This document shows, piece by piece, positions 21,017 to 31,331 of a stretch of DNA of 64,000 bases (its first letter is position 1; the number at the start of each line of letters is the position of its first letter). Under the pieces are notes generated by a model. The model had not been told where the DNA came from. It was given only the letters and a program-made list of their open reading frames with translations, and ran no database searches. Position numbers and translations under genes: made by a program. This DNA is from Albidovulum inexpectatum (GTDB taxonomy: Bacteria > Pseudomonadota > Alphaproteobacteria > Rhodobacterales > Rhodobacteraceae), in NCBI RefSeq assembly GCF_002927635.1, contig NZ_PRDS01000003.1, forward strand, positions 62,001 through 126,000, written 5' to 3'.

Positions 21017-21307
21017 ATGTCGCGCGTTTGCGAACTGACCGGCAAGGGCCCGATGACGGGCAACAATGTTAGCCACGCCAACAACAAGTCGCGCCGTCGC
21101 TTTCTGCCGAACCTGAACGAGGTCACGCTGATCTCGGACGCGCTTGGCCGTGCGTTCAAGCTGCGCATTTCGGCCGCTGCCCTGCGGACGGTTGACCATC
21201 GCGGTGGCCTGGACGCCTTCCTGGCCAAGGCCAAGGACGAAGAGCTGTCGCCCAAGGCCCTGAAGATCAAGAAGGAAATCGAAAAGGCGCAGCAGACCGC
21301 CGCCTGA
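21017..21307 (+). CDS. rpmB: 50S ribosomal protein L28
   Basis: A 96-residue protein of the large ribosomal subunit. The start [20 protein letters not shown] and the segment [16 protein letters not shown] are diagnostic. A long hairpin terminator follows. It is monocistronic, with its own promoter between glyS and this gene. Confidence 0.98.
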   Translation: MSRVCELTGKGPMTGNNVSHANNKSRRRFLPNLNEVTLISDALGRAFKLRISAAALRTVDHRGGLDAFLAKAKDEELSPKALKIKKEIEKAQQTAA

Positions 21308-21333
21308 GCCGGTCCTGCATCCGTTTCATTCCG

Positions 21334-21359
21334 ACCCCGCCGCGGCAGCGCGGCGGGGT
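21334..21359 (+). terminator. Terminator after rpmB
   Basis: A perfect ten-pair stem, ACCCCGCCGC (21334-21343) with GCGGCGGGGT (21350-21359), has a six-base loop and is followed by a T-rich stretch 27 bases after the rpmB stop. Confidence 0.8.
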
Positions 21360-21412
21360 TGCTGCATTTTGGCCTATCGTCTTCTTGCCGGCCCTGCGAT
21401 AGACGAAGGCAC

Positions 21413-21784
21413 ATGAGGAATCGTCTGCCCAGACTGATCGCCGGGGTCGTCCTTGTGCTCTCGCTTGCCGCGATGGGCATGGGCGCGGCATGGGCCCGGG
21501 CCAGCATCCGTGCCGGGGGACAGGTGCTTGTCCTGTGTTCCTCGGGCGGGCCGATCCAGGTGACGCTTGACGGCAATGGCAAACCGACGGGACAGGTGCA
21601 TATCTGTCCCGATCTGGCGCTCGGTCTTGTTGCCGCGGTCTCGGCGTCACATCCTGATGTGCAGGCCGACGCAGATTTCGATCGTATCGCCTTTTTCACG
21701 GCAACCCGGCACCGCGTTGACCGCGCGTTGCCCAGACCTTCGGTTCGGGACCCTCCGTTCTTTTCGTTCGAAAGTGGCTGCTGA
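21413..21784 (+). CDS. Small secreted or membrane protein next to copper chaperone (DUF2946-like)
   Basis: A 123-residue protein with an N-terminal hydrophobic helix (RLIAGVVLVLSLAAMGMGAAWA) acting as signal or anchor, then a short domain with VLVLCSSGGPIQVTLDGNG and a second Cys in HICPDLALG. It resembles DUF2946-type proteins often found with copper-handling genes. It lies 23 bases before the PCu(A)C gene. A role in copper delivery is inference from that neighbour. Confidence 0.6.
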   Translation: MRNRLPRLIAGVVLVLSLAAMGMGAAWARASIRAGGQVLVLCSSGGPIQVTLDGNGKPTGQVHICPDLALGLVAAVSASHPDVQADADFDRIAFFTATRHRVDRALPRPSVRDPPFFSFESGC

Positions 21785-21807
21785 ATATCGAACGAAGGAG
21801 AAGTTGC

Positions 21808-22245
21808 ATGAAACTCAAGACGATTTGCGCCGCGGCCTTGTCCGCGATGTTTCTGGCCGCGCCTGCATTGGCCGACGGCATGATCTCGATCCATGACGCC
21901 TATGCCCGATTCATGCCCGGTGGCATGGCCGGCGCGGCCTTCATGGAGATCCGCAACGACGGCGCCGAGGACGACCGGCTGGTCGATGTACGCTCGCCCA
22001 TTGCCAAGCGGGTCGAGCTGCATACCCATGTGGCCGGCAATGACGGCGTGATGCAGATGATGCACGTTCCCGAGGGTTTTGAGGTCCCGGCCGCAGGCAG
22101 CCATGTGCTCGCCCGCGGCGGCGATCACGTCATGTTCATGGGCCTGGTCGAACGTCCGCGGGACGGTCAGACGATTCCCCTGACGCTGGTCTTTGAAAAG
22201 GCGGGCGAGATTACGATCGACGTGCCTGTCGACAACGCGCGCTGA
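21808..22245 (+). CDS. Periplasmic copper chaperone PCu(A)C
   Basis: The 145-residue exported protein (signal peptide ending PALA-DG) belongs to the PCu(A)C family, which binds Cu(I) and helps insert copper into the CuA site of cytochrome c oxidase. The Met/His ligand set is present: RVELHTHVAGNDGVMQMMHV followed by LARGGDHVMFMGL. It pairs with the upstream DUF2946-like gene. No oxidase genes are nearby. Confidence 0.9.
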   Translation: MKLKTICAAALSAMFLAAPALADGMISIHDAYARFMPGGMAGAAFMEIRNDGAEDDRLVDVRSPIAKRVELHTHVAGNDGVMQMMHVPEGFEVPAAGSHVLARGGDHVMFMGLVERPRDGQTIPLTLVFEKAGEITIDVPVDNAR

Positions 22246-22328
22246 TCTGACGATACCGGACGCGGGGCCTTGATTTTTCCCGCGTCCGGCTGCACTCGGA
22301 TGCGTCGATACGTCAACCGAGTCGTGTC

Positions 22329-22880
22329 ATGTTTGCTCCCTACACCGTTACCGAAGCCTTCACCCCCGAGGAATGCGCGCGGATCATCGCGCTTGCGCAA
22401 GACGCGCCCATGTCCGACGCCGGCCTTGTGCGCAACGAGACCGACCACAAGGTGCGGCGCTCTGAACTTGCCTGGCTGGACGAACGCGAGGGCGCGGGCT
22501 GGGTCATGGACCGAATCCTTTCCCTGGTCGCGCGCGTCAACCGCGAGGTCTTCGATTTCGCGCTGACGGAATTTGCCGAAAGCCCGCAGGTGGCGCGCTA
22601 TGGGGCCGACCGGCAGGGGCATTTCGGCTGGCATTCGGATATCGGGGCCGGCGCGGTCGCATCGCGGCGCAAGCTGACGATGGTCGTGCAGCTGTCCGAT
22701 CCGTCGGACTATCAGGGCGGCGTGTTGGAGCTGATGCACGACGCCAATATCCGCACGGCCGAACCCGCGCGTGGCGCGGCGACGTTCTTTCCCAGCTTTG
22801 TCCTGCATCGAGTAACGCCAGTGACGGCGGGTGAACGCTGGTCGCTGACGATCTGGGCGCATGGACCGGCATTCCGCTAG
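22329..22880 (+). CDS. 2-oxoglutarate/Fe(II)-dependent oxygenase family protein
   Basis: A 183-residue soluble protein with the double-stranded beta-helix and the metal triad HxD (FGWHSDIGAG) with a distal His (FVLHRVTPV). The 2-oxoglutarate-binding Arg is in GERWSLTIWAHG. It resembles PKHD/prolyl-hydroxylase-type dioxygenases. The substrate is unknown. It is convergent with pyrD, with six bases between the stops. Confidence 0.82.
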   Translation: MFAPYTVTEAFTPEECARIIALAQDAPMSDAGLVRNETDHKVRRSELAWLDEREGAGWVMDRILSLVARVNREVFDFALTEFAESPQVARYGADRQGHFGWHSDIGAGAVASRRKLTMVVQLSDPSDYQGGVLELMHDANIRTAEPARGAATFFPSFVLHRVTPVTAGERWSLTIWAHGPAFR

Positions 22881-22886
22881 GGGCGA

Positions 22887-23954
22887 TCAGTCGCCCTTCA
22901 TCCAGCGCGCGCGGTCCTGCCCGACGAGTTCGGAGATGTTGGCAATGCCGTCACGTTCCAGCATCGCGTCCAGATCGTGCAGGATACGCGGCACCAGCGA
23001 CAGGCCGTTCCAGACCAGGGCGGAATACAGCTGAACGGCCGACGCCCCGGCAAGGATCTTTTGCAACGCCTCTTCGGCCGATCCGACGCCGCCAACGCCG
23101 ATCAGCGGCAGGCGGCCCCGGGTCATGGCCGACAGGCGCGCGAGCACCCGGGTCGAGCGTTCGAACAGAGGCGCCCCGGACAGGCCACCCTTTTCGCCTG
23201 CATGGGCGCTGCGAAGTCCGTCGCGGGCAAGGGTGGTGTTGGTCGCGATGATCCCGTCGATGCGCGAGGACAGGGCGACTTCGGCGACATCCTCGATCTC
23301 GGCGGGTGTCAGGTCGGGTGCGATCTTCAGGAAGATCGGTATCGGCCGTGCCAGATCGTCCCGAGCCGCCGTGACCCCCGCAAGAAGGGCGGACAGCGCC
23401 TCGCGTCCCTGCAGGTCGCGCAGGCGTTCGGTATTGGGCGAAGAGACGTTGACGGTTGCGAAATCGACATGCGGCCCGCAGACGCGCAGAACCTGCAGGT
23501 AATCGGCGGCGCGGTCGTCCGAATCCTTGTTTGCGCCCAGATTGATGCCAACGGGAACATCGCGCCGGGCACGGGACAGACGCGATGCGATTGCCTCGGC
23601 GCCGTCATTGTTGAACCCGAACCGGTTGATGACGCCGCGATCCTCGGGCAGGCGGAACAGGCGCGGCCGCGGATTCCCCGGCTGCGGCCGCGGCGTCGCG
23701 GCGCCGACTTCGACAAAGCCGAAGCCTGCCCGAGTCAGGGGGCCGACCACCTCGGCATTCTTGTCATAGCCCGCGGCAAGGCCAAGGGGGTTCGGCAGGT
23801 CCAGCCCGGCGATGGTCGTCGCCAGACGGGGCGATGTGACCGGACCGGGCAGGGGAACAAGCCCCAACCGCAGCGCGCGGATCGACAGGCCATGCGCGCG
23901 CTCCGGGTCCATCCTGTGCAGCAGCCACAGGCCGGCGGTTTCGATGATGCTCAC
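22887..23954 (-). CDS. pyrD: Dihydroorotate dehydrogenase (quinone), class 2
   Basis: Membrane-associated FMN enzyme of pyrimidine synthesis, oxidising dihydroorotate to orotate with quinone as acceptor. The 355-residue protein has the class 2 N-terminal helices ([21 protein letters not shown]), [16 protein letters not shown], the catalytic-loop [15 protein letters not shown] and C-terminal [11 protein letters not shown]. The start is GTG, overlapping the preceding stop by four bases (GTGA). An ATG 57 bases upstream lies inside the neighbour. Confidence 0.95.
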   Translation of the reverse strand: MSIIETAGLWLLHRMDPERAHGLSIRALRLGLVPLPGPVTSPRLATTIAGLDLPNPLGLAAGYDKNAEVVGPLTRAGFGFVEVGAATPRPQPGNPRPRLFRLPEDRGVINRFGFNNDGAEAIASRLSRARRDVPVGINLGANKDSDDRAADYLQVLRVCGPHVDFATVNVSSPNTERLRDLQGREALSALLAGVTAARDDLARPIPIFLKIAPDLTPAEIEDVAEVALSSRIDGIIATNTTLARDGLRSAHAGEKGGLSGAPLFERSTRVLARLSAMTRGRLPLIGVGGVGSAEEALQKILAGASAVQLYSALVWNGLSLVPRILHDLDAMLERDGIANISELVGQDRARWMKGD

Positions 23955-24289
23955 AGCATGCCCTCGGGAAAGATATGGCCGGTTGCGCCAAGCGGCAGCG
24001 ACTTGTCCCACACGACGTCTTCGAGACGCAGCTCCCGGTAGAGATGGGGGAACAGATCCCCACCGCGCGACGGCTCCCAGCGCAGCGCATCGCCCAGTCT
24101 TTCGGTCTCGACCGCGACGAGGACGAGGTCGCTTTCTTGTGCAAAGTGGCGCGCGGCCGTTTCGGCGACCTGCTGGGCGGTCGAGAAATGGATATAGCCA
24201 TCGGCCAGATCGACGGGCGCGCCCCGGGTGAAACCGGCGCGTTTCAGTTCATCCCATTCGGGGCGACGAAAGATCTTGTAGATCAGCAT
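23951..24289 (-). CDS. DUF952 family protein
   Basis: A 112-residue soluble protein of the DUF952 family, with [34 protein letters not shown] and [20 protein letters not shown] as conserved segments. The fold is related to ADP-ribosyltransferases, but the function is not established. I chose MLIYKIF at 24289 as start because the family begins there. The ORF extends to 24397. Translationally coupled to pyrD. Confidence 0.8.
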   Translation of the reverse strand: MLIYKIFRRPEWDELKRAGFTRGAPVDLADGYIHFSTAQQVAETAARHFAQESDLVLVAVETERLGDALRWEPSRGGDLFPHLYRELRLEDVVWDKSLPLGATGHIFPEGML

Positions 24290-24424
24290 GGGCCTGTCTT
24301 GCCCCGATGAGGGAGGCTGGTCAATGGCCATGGATGCCGTCACATGACCTTTGGGAATCTTTGACATGGTGGGCCCGGATGCGCAGTCTGGGCGCATCAG
24401 GATTTCGTTTCACAGGGGGACACC

Positions 24425-25939
24425 ATGAAACCGACCGGATTGCGCGCGGCTGCATTCCTGCTTGGCGCGACCGCGCTGGCCTCGCCGGCGATGGCCGAAA
24501 CCGTCAAGATCACCATTCTTGGCGTCGGCGATGCCTATGAATTCCACGAAGAGGATGGCCGCGGCGGCTTTGCCCGCCTGAACGCTGTTGCGCGTGCCGA
24601 GCGCGCGGCCAACCCCAACACGCTGTATCTGTTCGACGGCGACATGCTGTCGCCCTCGCTGCTGTCGGGCTTCGACAAGGGGCAGAACACGATCGACCTG
24701 ACGAATATCGTGCCCTTTGATCTGGCCGTTCCGGGCAACCACGAATTCGACTTTGGCCCGGAAAACTTCATCGAGAAGATGAAGGCGTCGAAATACCCCT
24801 GGGCAGCGATCAACATCACCAATGCCGATGGCTCGCCCGTGGAAGGTCTTGGCGGGGTGACCTGGAAAGAACTGGCCGGCCTGAATATCGCGCTGATCCC
24901 GGTCGCGCAGGACACCACCCCGCAAGTGTCGAGCCCGGGCGACCTGAAATTCCTGCCGACGGTCGAAACCGGCGTCGCTGCGGCCCGCAAGTCCCGCGAG
25001 GAAGGCGCCGATCTGGTGATCGGGGTGGTGCAGACAGACATGGAAAACGACCGCGCCCTGATTGCCAGCCATGCCTTCGACGTCATCGTCTCGGGCGACG
25101 ACCATTCCTATGCCACGGCCTATGACGGGGTGACGGCCTATGTCGAAACCTCGATGGACGCGCGGTTCCTGGCGCCGATCGACCTGATGGTCGAGATCGG
25201 CACCGATCGCGACGGCAACCGCAAGATCGAATGGGTGCCGCATTTCCGCTTCATCGACACCGCGATGGTCGAGCCCGATCCCGAAACGCAGGCCAAGGTG
25301 GACGAGTTCAAGGCCCAACTGGATGCCAGCCTGAATGTCGAGATCGGCGTGACCGAGGTTCCGCTGGATTCGCGACGCAATGTCGTGCGCGCCGAAGAGG
25401 CCGCGATCGGCAACCTGATCGCCGATGCGATGCGCGAGGCCACCGGGGCCGAGATTGCCATCACCAATGGCGGCGGCATCCGCGGCGACCGCACCTATGA
25501 CGCAGGCACCGTTCTGACCCGTCGGGACATCCTGACCGAACTGCCGTTCGGAAACGTCACCGTCGTCACCGAGCTGCCGGGCAGCCAGATCCTGGCCGCG
25601 CTGGAGAATGGTGTCAGCCAGGTGGAAAAGGGATCGGGTCGCTTCCCGCAGGTTTCGGGCATCAGCTTTGCGTTCGACCCCTCGGCTCCTGCCGGATCGC
25701 GTGTCTCGGACGTGAAGGTGGGGGGTGAGCCGCTGGATCCGGATCGCATCTATACCGTCGCCACCAATGACTACATGCTGGGCGGCGGTGACGGCTACTC
25801 TGCGCTGGGCGGCGGCCGGGTCGTCATCAATGCCGGCAATGGCAACCTGATGGCGAACGACGTGATCGACTACATCGCCAGGACCGGCAAGGTCACAACC
25901 CGGGTCGAGGGACGCATCCGCAAGCTGGGCGCGAACTGA
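24425..25939 (+). CDS. Exported 5'-nucleotidase-type metallophosphoesterase
   Basis: A 504-residue periplasmic protein (signal ending PAMA-ET) with an N-terminal calcineurin-like phosphoesterase domain and a C-terminal 5'-nucleotidase domain (ITNGGGIRG; NDYMLGGGDGYSALGG). Metal motifs GD (FDGDMLS) and GNHEFDFG are intact. The first motif reads GDAYEF rather than DxH, and the usual GHTH reads GDDH. The Tyr variant also occurs in an NDVY-type subfamily, so activity may persist with altered metal use. A strong terminator follows. Confidence 0.83.
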   Translation: MKPTGLRAAAFLLGATALASPAMAETVKITILGVGDAYEFHEEDGRGGFARLNAVARAERAANPNTLYLFDGDMLSPSLLSGFDKGQNTIDLTNIVPFDLAVPGNHEFDFGPENFIEKMKASKYPWAAINITNADGSPVEGLGGVTWKELAGLNIALIPVAQDTTPQVSSPGDLKFLPTVETGVAAARKSREEGADLVIGVVQTDMENDRALIASHAFDVIVSGDDHSYATAYDGVTAYVETSMDARFLAPIDLMVEIGTDRDGNRKIEWVPHFRFIDTAMVEPDPETQAKVDEFKAQLDASLNVEIGVTEVPLDSRRNVVRAEEAAIGNLIADAMREATGAEIAITNGGGIRGDRTYDAGTVLTRRDILTELPFGNVTVVTELPGSQILAALENGVSQVEKGSGRFPQVSGISFAFDPSAPAGSRVSDVKVGGEPLDPDRIYTVATNDYMLGGGDGYSALGGGRVVINAGNGNLMANDVIDYIARTGKVTTRVEGRIRKLGAN

Positions 25940-25960
25940 TCGCAGCACAGCCGAAGGTGA

Positions 25961-25988
25961 GGGGCGGTCCGGGCGGGCCGCCCCTTTT
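25961..25988 (+). terminator. Terminator after the phosphoesterase gene
   Basis: A ten-pair stem, GGGGCGGTCC (25961-25970) with GGGCCGCCCC (25975-25984, one G-T pair), has a four-base loop and is followed by TTTT. Confidence 0.85.
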
Positions 25989-26095
25989 CGCGGAATTGCC
26001 GTCCGCTGCGCCCTGCGAGGTGCAGCCGCCACCCCCGGAATGCCGGGCAGGCGTCGCCCGCCACGGCCGGCGCCACGGGCCGGGGAAATGGGGAA

Positions 26096-26848
26096 TCACT
26101 TCTCCGTGGACGTGGTCGATGTGCCATCCTCGATCGCGCCCCCGTTCGCGCGACCTGCGCGCCATGTCTCGTCCGAAAGGGGAAGGCGCATGCCGCAGAT
26201 GCGGTTCATCGCATCGGTCCGGGGCTGAACACCTGTCAACGCGACTTCGAGGTCGTGCATGTCCTGCATGGTGGCGCAGGCTGCGGCCATCTCGACGGTC
26301 GTTGCCGCGACGATGGCGCCGACGCCATACAGGGGTACCGCCTCGGCAAACATCGCTGAAAAATTCACACTGGCGGCGCGTGCCGTGCGCGCGGTGACGG
26401 CTTGGGCGACGTCCGTCACCGCCGCTTTCAGCGGCACCTTTCGCCCGCGAAAGTCTACTTCGTGCCCGGACCGTTCGAGTTCGGCGATGCGTCCCTCAAG
26501 GATCTGCATGTTGCGCAGCAGCGTCCGGTTCAGGTCGCGCTGCGCGGCCAGATCGGCCCGACTGCGGGTCAGATCGTCTTCCAGCGCCGTTACTCGGGCC
26601 TGTGCCGCGTTCAGGCCAGCCTCCAGCCCGGCGATCTGGGCGCGCGAGCGCGACTGGACCGTGGACAGGCCCGTGGCGCCATGAATGATGTCCGAAAACG
26701 CGGCATTGACCGGGTCCAGCGTCAGGCTTGCCACGTTGAGCGCAACCATCGCGACCAGGACCAGCATCGCCGCACCGTTGCGCAGCAGGCGCAGAATGGC
26801 GCGCATGCCGCGCCAGCCAAGGCGCAGCAGGCTTGCGATCATCTTCAT
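26096..26848 (-). CDS. Membrane-anchored coiled-coil protein, unknown function
   Basis: I do not recognise a family. The 250-residue product has a basic N-terminus and a membrane helix at about 23-45 (NGAAMLVLVAMVALNVASL). A coiled coil follows at about 70-130 (IAGLEAGLNAAQARVTALED and on). A more hydrophobic segment with two Cys lies near 185-220 (VEMAAACATMQD; RICGMRLPLS). It lies 80 bases downstream of metG on the same strand and may be co-transcribed. Confidence 0.6.
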   Translation of the reverse strand: MKMIASLLRLGWRGMRAILRLLRNGAAMLVLVAMVALNVASLTLDPVNAAFSDIIHGATGLSTVQSRSRAQIAGLEAGLNAAQARVTALEDDLTRSRADLAAQRDLNRTLLRNMQILEGRIAELERSGHEVDFRGRKVPLKAAVTDVAQAVTARTARAASVNFSAMFAEAVPLYGVGAIVAATTVEMAAACATMQDMHDLEVALTGVQPRTDAMNRICGMRLPLSDETWRAGRANGGAIEDGTSTTSTEK

Positions 26849-26928
26849 CGTTTCTACCCCTCCCCAGTCTTGCGACAGAGGTTAGGGGCGCGACATGCGG
26901 CTGCCAAGTGGCAACGGCGGGTCAGCGT

Positions 26929-28647
26929 TCAGTCGCGCCGCCCGGCGAAGCGGTGCTGCCATTCCTCGCGCTCTTCGTCCGAGATCTTGCGGAACAGGAC
27001 ATCCGGTGTCTCGAATTCATGGCCCGGGTGCAGGGCGCTCAGGGCATCGGCGATGGCGCCGGGCCAGGCCCAGTCGTCGCTGCGCATGGCCTTCATCATC
27101 GCGGCCGCGGCATCGGGGATGAAGGGTTCCGACAGCACGGCGTAAAGCCGCACGAGGTTCAGGCCCAGCCGGACGATGGCCGCGGCGCGCTCGGGGTCGG
27201 TCTTGAACACGCTCCAGGGGGCGGCTGATTGCAGATATTCGTTGCCCGCCGCCCAGATCGCGCGCAGCTCGGTCGCGGCCTTGCGGATCTCGATGGCCTC
27301 CATGTGGGCCTCGTAGGCGCGAACGCGGCGCTCCAGATCCTCGATCAGGGCGCGCTCGGCCGCGCCGATCTCGCCGCCTTCGGGCAGGGCTTCGCCGAAT
27401 TTCGAGCGGCAGAACTTGGTGATCCGGCTGACGAAGTTGCCCAGAACGTCGGCGAGGTCCTTGTTCACCGAAACCTGGAAGTTCTCCCAGGTGAATTCGC
27501 TGTCCGCACTTTCGGGAGCGTGGCTTAGCAGCCACCAGCGCCAGTAATCCGCCGGCAGGATCGACAGCGCCTGATCCATGAACACGCCCCGACCCTGGCT
27601 GGTCGAGAACTGGCCGCCGTCATAGTTCAGGTAGTTGAAGCTCTTGATGTAATCGACCAGCTTCCAGGGCTCGCGCGAGCCCATGATCGTGGCCGGGAAC
27701 GAGAGCGTGTGGAACGGCACGTTGTCCTTGCCCATGAACTGGACATAGCGGACATCCTCGGCGCCCTCGTCCAGCCGCCACCAGCGCCGCCATGCGGCAT
27801 CGTCCAGACCCTTCGCATCCGCCCATTCGGCGGTGCCGGCGATGTATTCGATGGGCGCGTCGAACCAGACATAGAAGACCTTGCCCTCCATGCCTTCCCA
27901 CGGTGCGCCCGGGAACTGCGCGGGCACCCCCCAGGACAGGTCGCGCGTGATGCCGCGGTCCTGCAAGCCGTCGCCGTCATGCAGCCATTTCTTTGCAATC
28001 GAGGTCGTCAGGATGGGCCAGTCGGTCTTGCTGTCGATCCAGGCCTCGATTTCGTCCTTGAGCGCGCGCTGGCGCAAATAGAGGTGACGGGTTTCGCGCA
28101 ACTCCAGCTCGGTCGAGCCCGAGATCGCCGAGCGCGGATTGATGAGATCCGTCGGGTCGAGCTGCTTGGTGCAGTTTTCGCACTGGTCGCCGCGGGCCTT
28201 TTCGTAACCGCAATTGGGGCAGGTGCCCTCGATATAGCGGTCGGGCAGGAAGCGGTTGTCGGCGATCGAGAAGAACTGCCGCTCGGTCACGACCTCGATG
28301 AAGCCGTTCTCGGCCAGGCGGCGCGCGAAATGCTGGGTCAGGGCGTGGTTGCGCGCGCTGGACGAACGACCGAAATGGTCGAAGGACAGGCGGAAGCCGC
28401 GGGCCAGTTCGGCCTGCACTTCGTGCATCTCGGCGCAGTATTCGGCGACCGGCTTGCCGGCCTTGGCGGCGGCCAGCTCGGCGGGGGTGCCGTGTTCGTC
28501 GGTGGCGCAGATGAACATCACCTCGTGCCCGCGCGCGCGGCAATAGCGGGCATAGAGATCGGCGGGCAACTGGCTGCCCACGAGGTTTCCCAGGTGCTTG
28601 ATGCCGTTGATGTACGGAATAGCCGAGGTGATGAGAATCCGTGCCAT
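26929..28647 (-). CDS. metG: Methionyl-tRNA synthetase
   Basis: Class I aminoacyl-tRNA synthetase charging tRNA-Met. The 572-residue protein has the HIGH-type motif in [13 protein letters not shown] and a four-Cys zinc knuckle ([17 protein letters not shown]). The KMSKS position reads [13 protein letters not shown], where relatives of this archaeal-like MetRS group usually keep a Lys before FST. It lacks the C-terminal EMAP-type extension. Probably in one operon with the MFS gene upstream. Confidence 0.94.
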   Translation of the reverse strand: MARILITSAIPYINGIKHLGNLVGSQLPADLYARYCRARGHEVMFICATDEHGTPAELAAAKAGKPVAEYCAEMHEVQAELARGFRLSFDHFGRSSSARNHALTQHFARRLAENGFIEVVTERQFFSIADNRFLPDRYIEGTCPNCGYEKARGDQCENCTKQLDPTDLINPRSAISGSTELELRETRHLYLRQRALKDEIEAWIDSKTDWPILTTSIAKKWLHDGDGLQDRGITRDLSWGVPAQFPGAPWEGMEGKVFYVWFDAPIEYIAGTAEWADAKGLDDAAWRRWWRLDEGAEDVRYVQFMGKDNVPFHTLSFPATIMGSREPWKLVDYIKSFNYLNYDGGQFSTSQGRGVFMDQALSILPADYWRWWLLSHAPESADSEFTWENFQVSVNKDLADVLGNFVSRITKFCRSKFGEALPEGGEIGAAERALIEDLERRVRAYEAHMEAIEIRKAATELRAIWAAGNEYLQSAAPWSVFKTDPERAAAIVRLGLNLVRLYAVLSEPFIPDAAAAMMKAMRSDDWAWPGAIADALSALHPGHEFETPDVLFRKISDEEREEWQHRFAGRRD

Positions 28648-28712
28648 GCGCGCGCCTTTCCATCCTTTGGGTTGGCACGATTTAGCGGCTTTGATCGGAA
28701 AGGGCCAGAGGG

Positions 28713-29936
28713 TCAGTCACCGCTGCGCGATCTGCCCAGAAGGCGACCGATCAGAAAGCTGGTGCGGGGCGTATAGACATAGCGCGTGCGCCCCGATGGC
28801 GCGGGGCCGACAAGCGCGCGCACCGCGCCAAAGACAAGAAGGCCGACATGGATCGCCGCGATGAAGGCAAACATGGCTGCCGGGCCGAAGGCATCGATCA
28901 GCCCCGAGGAAATCACGGGCGAGGCAATCGCGCCGATCGCATAGAGGAACATCAGCGCGGCCGACAGTTCGACCCTTTCGTCGTCCGAGGCGAAATCATG
29001 GGCATGGGCTGTGGCGACCGAATAGATGGGCATGGTGGCCGCGCCGAACAGACCTGCGGCCAGGAAGACGGGCGCGGTTCCCATCGTCGCCGTGCCGACC
29101 GTCACCGCACAGGAAAGGGCGGCAGCGGCAGACAGCCACATCAGCACCGTGCGGCGATCGTGTTTATCCGCAAGCCAGCCTAGGGGAAATTGCGCAAGCG
29201 CCCCGCCCAGCACGAAGGCCGCGAGGAAAAGCGCGATCATGTCGGCGGTCAGACCGACCTGCAGACCATAGACCGGCCCGACCATGCGGAACGCCGCCGA
29301 GGACACGCCCGAGACGATCACGCCCGCGGCCGCGAGCGGAGAGCGCGCCCAGGCCATGGCCGGTCGCAGCCGTGGCGCCGGTGGAGTGGCGGGCTGAACG
29401 GCGCGGGTGATTGCCAGCGGCAGAAGCGCGGCGCAGCAGATGATTGCCAGCAGGTTGTAGGAAAAGTAGGTCGCCGGGCTCAGCACCCCGATCACCAGCT
29501 GCGCGGCCAGCGAGCCGCTGACATCGACGACGCGATACAGCGCGATCGCCCGGCCGCGGGTTTCATTCGTGACCTTGGCCTGCAACCAGGCCTCGATCAC
29601 GGTATAGCAGCCGGCAACGCAAAGACCCGATCCCAGGCGCAGAATCGCCCAGGCCAGGGGATCGACCACCATCATGTGCGCGATCAGCCCGATCGTCCCG
29701 GCGGCGGTGAATGCCGCGAAGGCGCGCGAATGGCCGACGCTGCCCATCAGCCGTGGCGCCCACCAGCAGCCGATGAAAAACCCCATGAAATGGGCCGAGC
29801 CCAGCATGCCGATCTGGGCCGTGGTGAATCCAAGCTGTGCGCCCGACAAGGCATCAAGTGGCGCCACGCCCCCCGTGCCCAGTTGCAGCAGGATGACGGA
29901 CAGGAACAGGGCGACGAGCGAGACGAGAATGCGCAT
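28713..29936 (-). CDS. MFS transporter (YcaD-type)
   Basis: A 407-residue membrane protein with about twelve helices. The N-terminal half has [22 protein letters not shown] and [18 protein letters not shown], and the centre has [20 protein letters not shown], which fit the YcaD/UMF1-like branch of the major facilitator superfamily. The substrate is unknown. It lies between an ImuA-like gene and metG on the same strand. Confidence 0.82.
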   Translation of the reverse strand: MRILVSLVALFLSVILLQLGTGGVAPLDALSGAQLGFTTAQIGMLGSAHFMGFFIGCWWAPRLMGSVGHSRAFAAFTAAGTIGLIAHMMVVDPLAWAILRLGSGLCVAGCYTVIEAWLQAKVTNETRGRAIALYRVVDVSGSLAAQLVIGVLSPATYFSYNLLAIICCAALLPLAITRAVQPATPPAPRLRPAMAWARSPLAAAGVIVSGVSSAAFRMVGPVYGLQVGLTADMIALFLAAFVLGGALAQFPLGWLADKHDRRTVLMWLSAAAALSCAVTVGTATMGTAPVFLAAGLFGAATMPIYSVATAHAHDFASDDERVELSAALMFLYAIGAIASPVISSGLIDAFGPAAMFAFIAAIHVGLLVFGAVRALVGPAPSGRTRYVYTPRTSFLIGRLLGRSRSGD

Positions 29937-29976
29937 CCTGAGCCTTGCGAATCATGACCCGTTTGGGTGGCTGCCG

Positions 29977-30708
29977 TCAGCCTGTCGCAAGCCCTTGCGC
30001 CGCGCCAGAGGAAATCGTTGACGCAGCGGGCTCGGCGGCATCCTTGGCGCCGTGGCCGGCCGTGGCCAGACGCAGCGCGCCGGTGTCGTGGTCCTGATGC
30101 AGGGTCCAGCTGCGGGGCGGGGCGGTGCGGTCATGCAGGCGGTCCAGCCGCCATCGGCTGTGATCGCGTTCATGGCGCGGGACCATGCGCCATCGGCTTT
30201 CCACGCCGCGCGCGCCGCCCGCGCCGGGCGTCAGGATCAGCCCGGTCGGTGTCACGGCGCCCTCGGCAGCGCCGGTTTCTGCCGCCAGTTGCAACCGGCG
30301 GATTGGCGTCAGACCCGGAGGCCGCGGCACTTCGGCCACGACCAGCCGGGCCGCCCCGCAGCGCAGGCTTTCCTCCATGCACCACAGAAGATCCTCGGGC
30401 CGGCGGGGCGTGACCAGGACCAGTCGCCCCGGATCGATGAAAGGCAGGATTCCTTCCGGAAACAACCGCTCGGGCAGCCAGGCGGGGCGCAGCCAAAGGA
30501 TGGGATCGCGCCCCGGATCATCCCCCGCGCGCAACCGTCCGTCGTGTGCGGCACCCGCCACGATCAGGGCCAGCGTGCGTCGGGCTGGGCCGCAGAATTC
30601 ATGCACCCGCGCCCGGGTCAGAGACAATTCGCCCAGAAAGGACAGACGCGCGCGCGGCCCCTTTGGCCCAAGGCGTGCCATCAGCCCGGCAAGATCACGA
30701 TTCGACAT
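29977..30708 (-). CDS. ImuA-like (RecA/SulA-related) protein without ImuB partner
   Basis: The 243-residue product resembles ImuA. It shows ILWLRPAWLPERLFPEGILP, then LVLVTPRRPEDLLWCMEESL and GLTPIRRLQLAAETG, the order of conserved ImuA segments. In the family ImuA works with ImuB and DnaE2 in error-prone DNA synthesis after damage. Neither partner gene is here. No intact Walker A loop is visible. I placed the start at 30708. A longer start at 30792 is possible but reaches toward the divergent gene. The C-terminal 40 residues are not conserved-looking. Confidence 0.6.
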   Translation of the reverse strand: MSNRDLAGLMARLGPKGPRARLSFLGELSLTRARVHEFCGPARRTLALIVAGAAHDGRLRAGDDPGRDPILWLRPAWLPERLFPEGILPFIDPGRLVLVTPRRPEDLLWCMEESLRCGAARLVVAEVPRPPGLTPIRRLQLAAETGAAEGAVTPTGLILTPGAGGARGVESRWRMVPRHERDHSRWRLDRLHDRTAPPRSWTLHQDHDTGALRLATAGHGAKDAAEPAASTISSGAAQGLATG

Positions 30709-30824
30709 GAGGACAGGGTATTTTGTTCTGCATATGCTCTCAAGCGTCTGGATGACATGCGTCTTCCGTTCGGTCACACTGGGGCGGCCCATCCGGGCAG
30801 AACACAGGAAATGGGGAGGAACGC

Positions 30825-31259
30825 ATGACCAGATTCGCTGCTGCCTGCGCGGCGCTCGCGCTTTGTGCCGGTTCGGCCTGGGCCGAGGGCAAGACGCATT
30901 ACCTGGCCATCCATGTCGACCAGAACGACCCGGCCGTCATGAACATGGCACTGAACAACGCGCAGAACGTGCACGATTACTATGCCGCACAGGGCGACAA
31001 GGTGGTGATCGAGATGGTCGCCTATGGTCCCGGCCTTGCGATGTATGTCGAGGGAGAAAGCCCCGTTGAGGATCGTATCTCGGCCATGTCGCTGGAGCTG
31101 TCGGACATTTCCTTTGCCGCCTGCGGTAACACGCTGGCCGGACTGAAGAAGAAGCGCGGAACCGACGTGGCGCTGATCAGTGAGGCCAGGGTCGTGCCGT
31201 CCGGCGTCGTGCGGCTGATGGAACTGCAGGAACAGGGCTACGCCTATATCCGGCCCTGA
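30825..31259 (+). CDS. Exported DsrE-like protein
   Basis: A 144-residue protein with a signal peptide (cleavage likely after GSAWA) and a DsrE/F-like alpha-beta domain (THYLAIHVDQNDPAVMNMAL; VVIEMVAYGPGLAMYVEG; DISFAACGNTLAGL). The single Cys in FAACGNTL sits where DsrE proteins carry a sulfur-relay Cys. Good ribosome site (GGGGAGGA). A role in sulfur or thiol chemistry in the periplasm is family-based inference. Confidence 0.72.
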   Translation: MTRFAAACAALALCAGSAWAEGKTHYLAIHVDQNDPAVMNMALNNAQNVHDYYAAQGDKVVIEMVAYGPGLAMYVEGESPVEDRISAMSLELSDISFAACGNTLAGLKKKRGTDVALISEARVVPSGVVRLMELQEQGYAYIRP

Positions 31260-31331
31260 GCGTCCCGTCCCCTTGCCATGCCGGTTTCCGGCGCTAGGTT
31301 CGCCCGGCATGGCAAGAAACGGGGGCAGACG

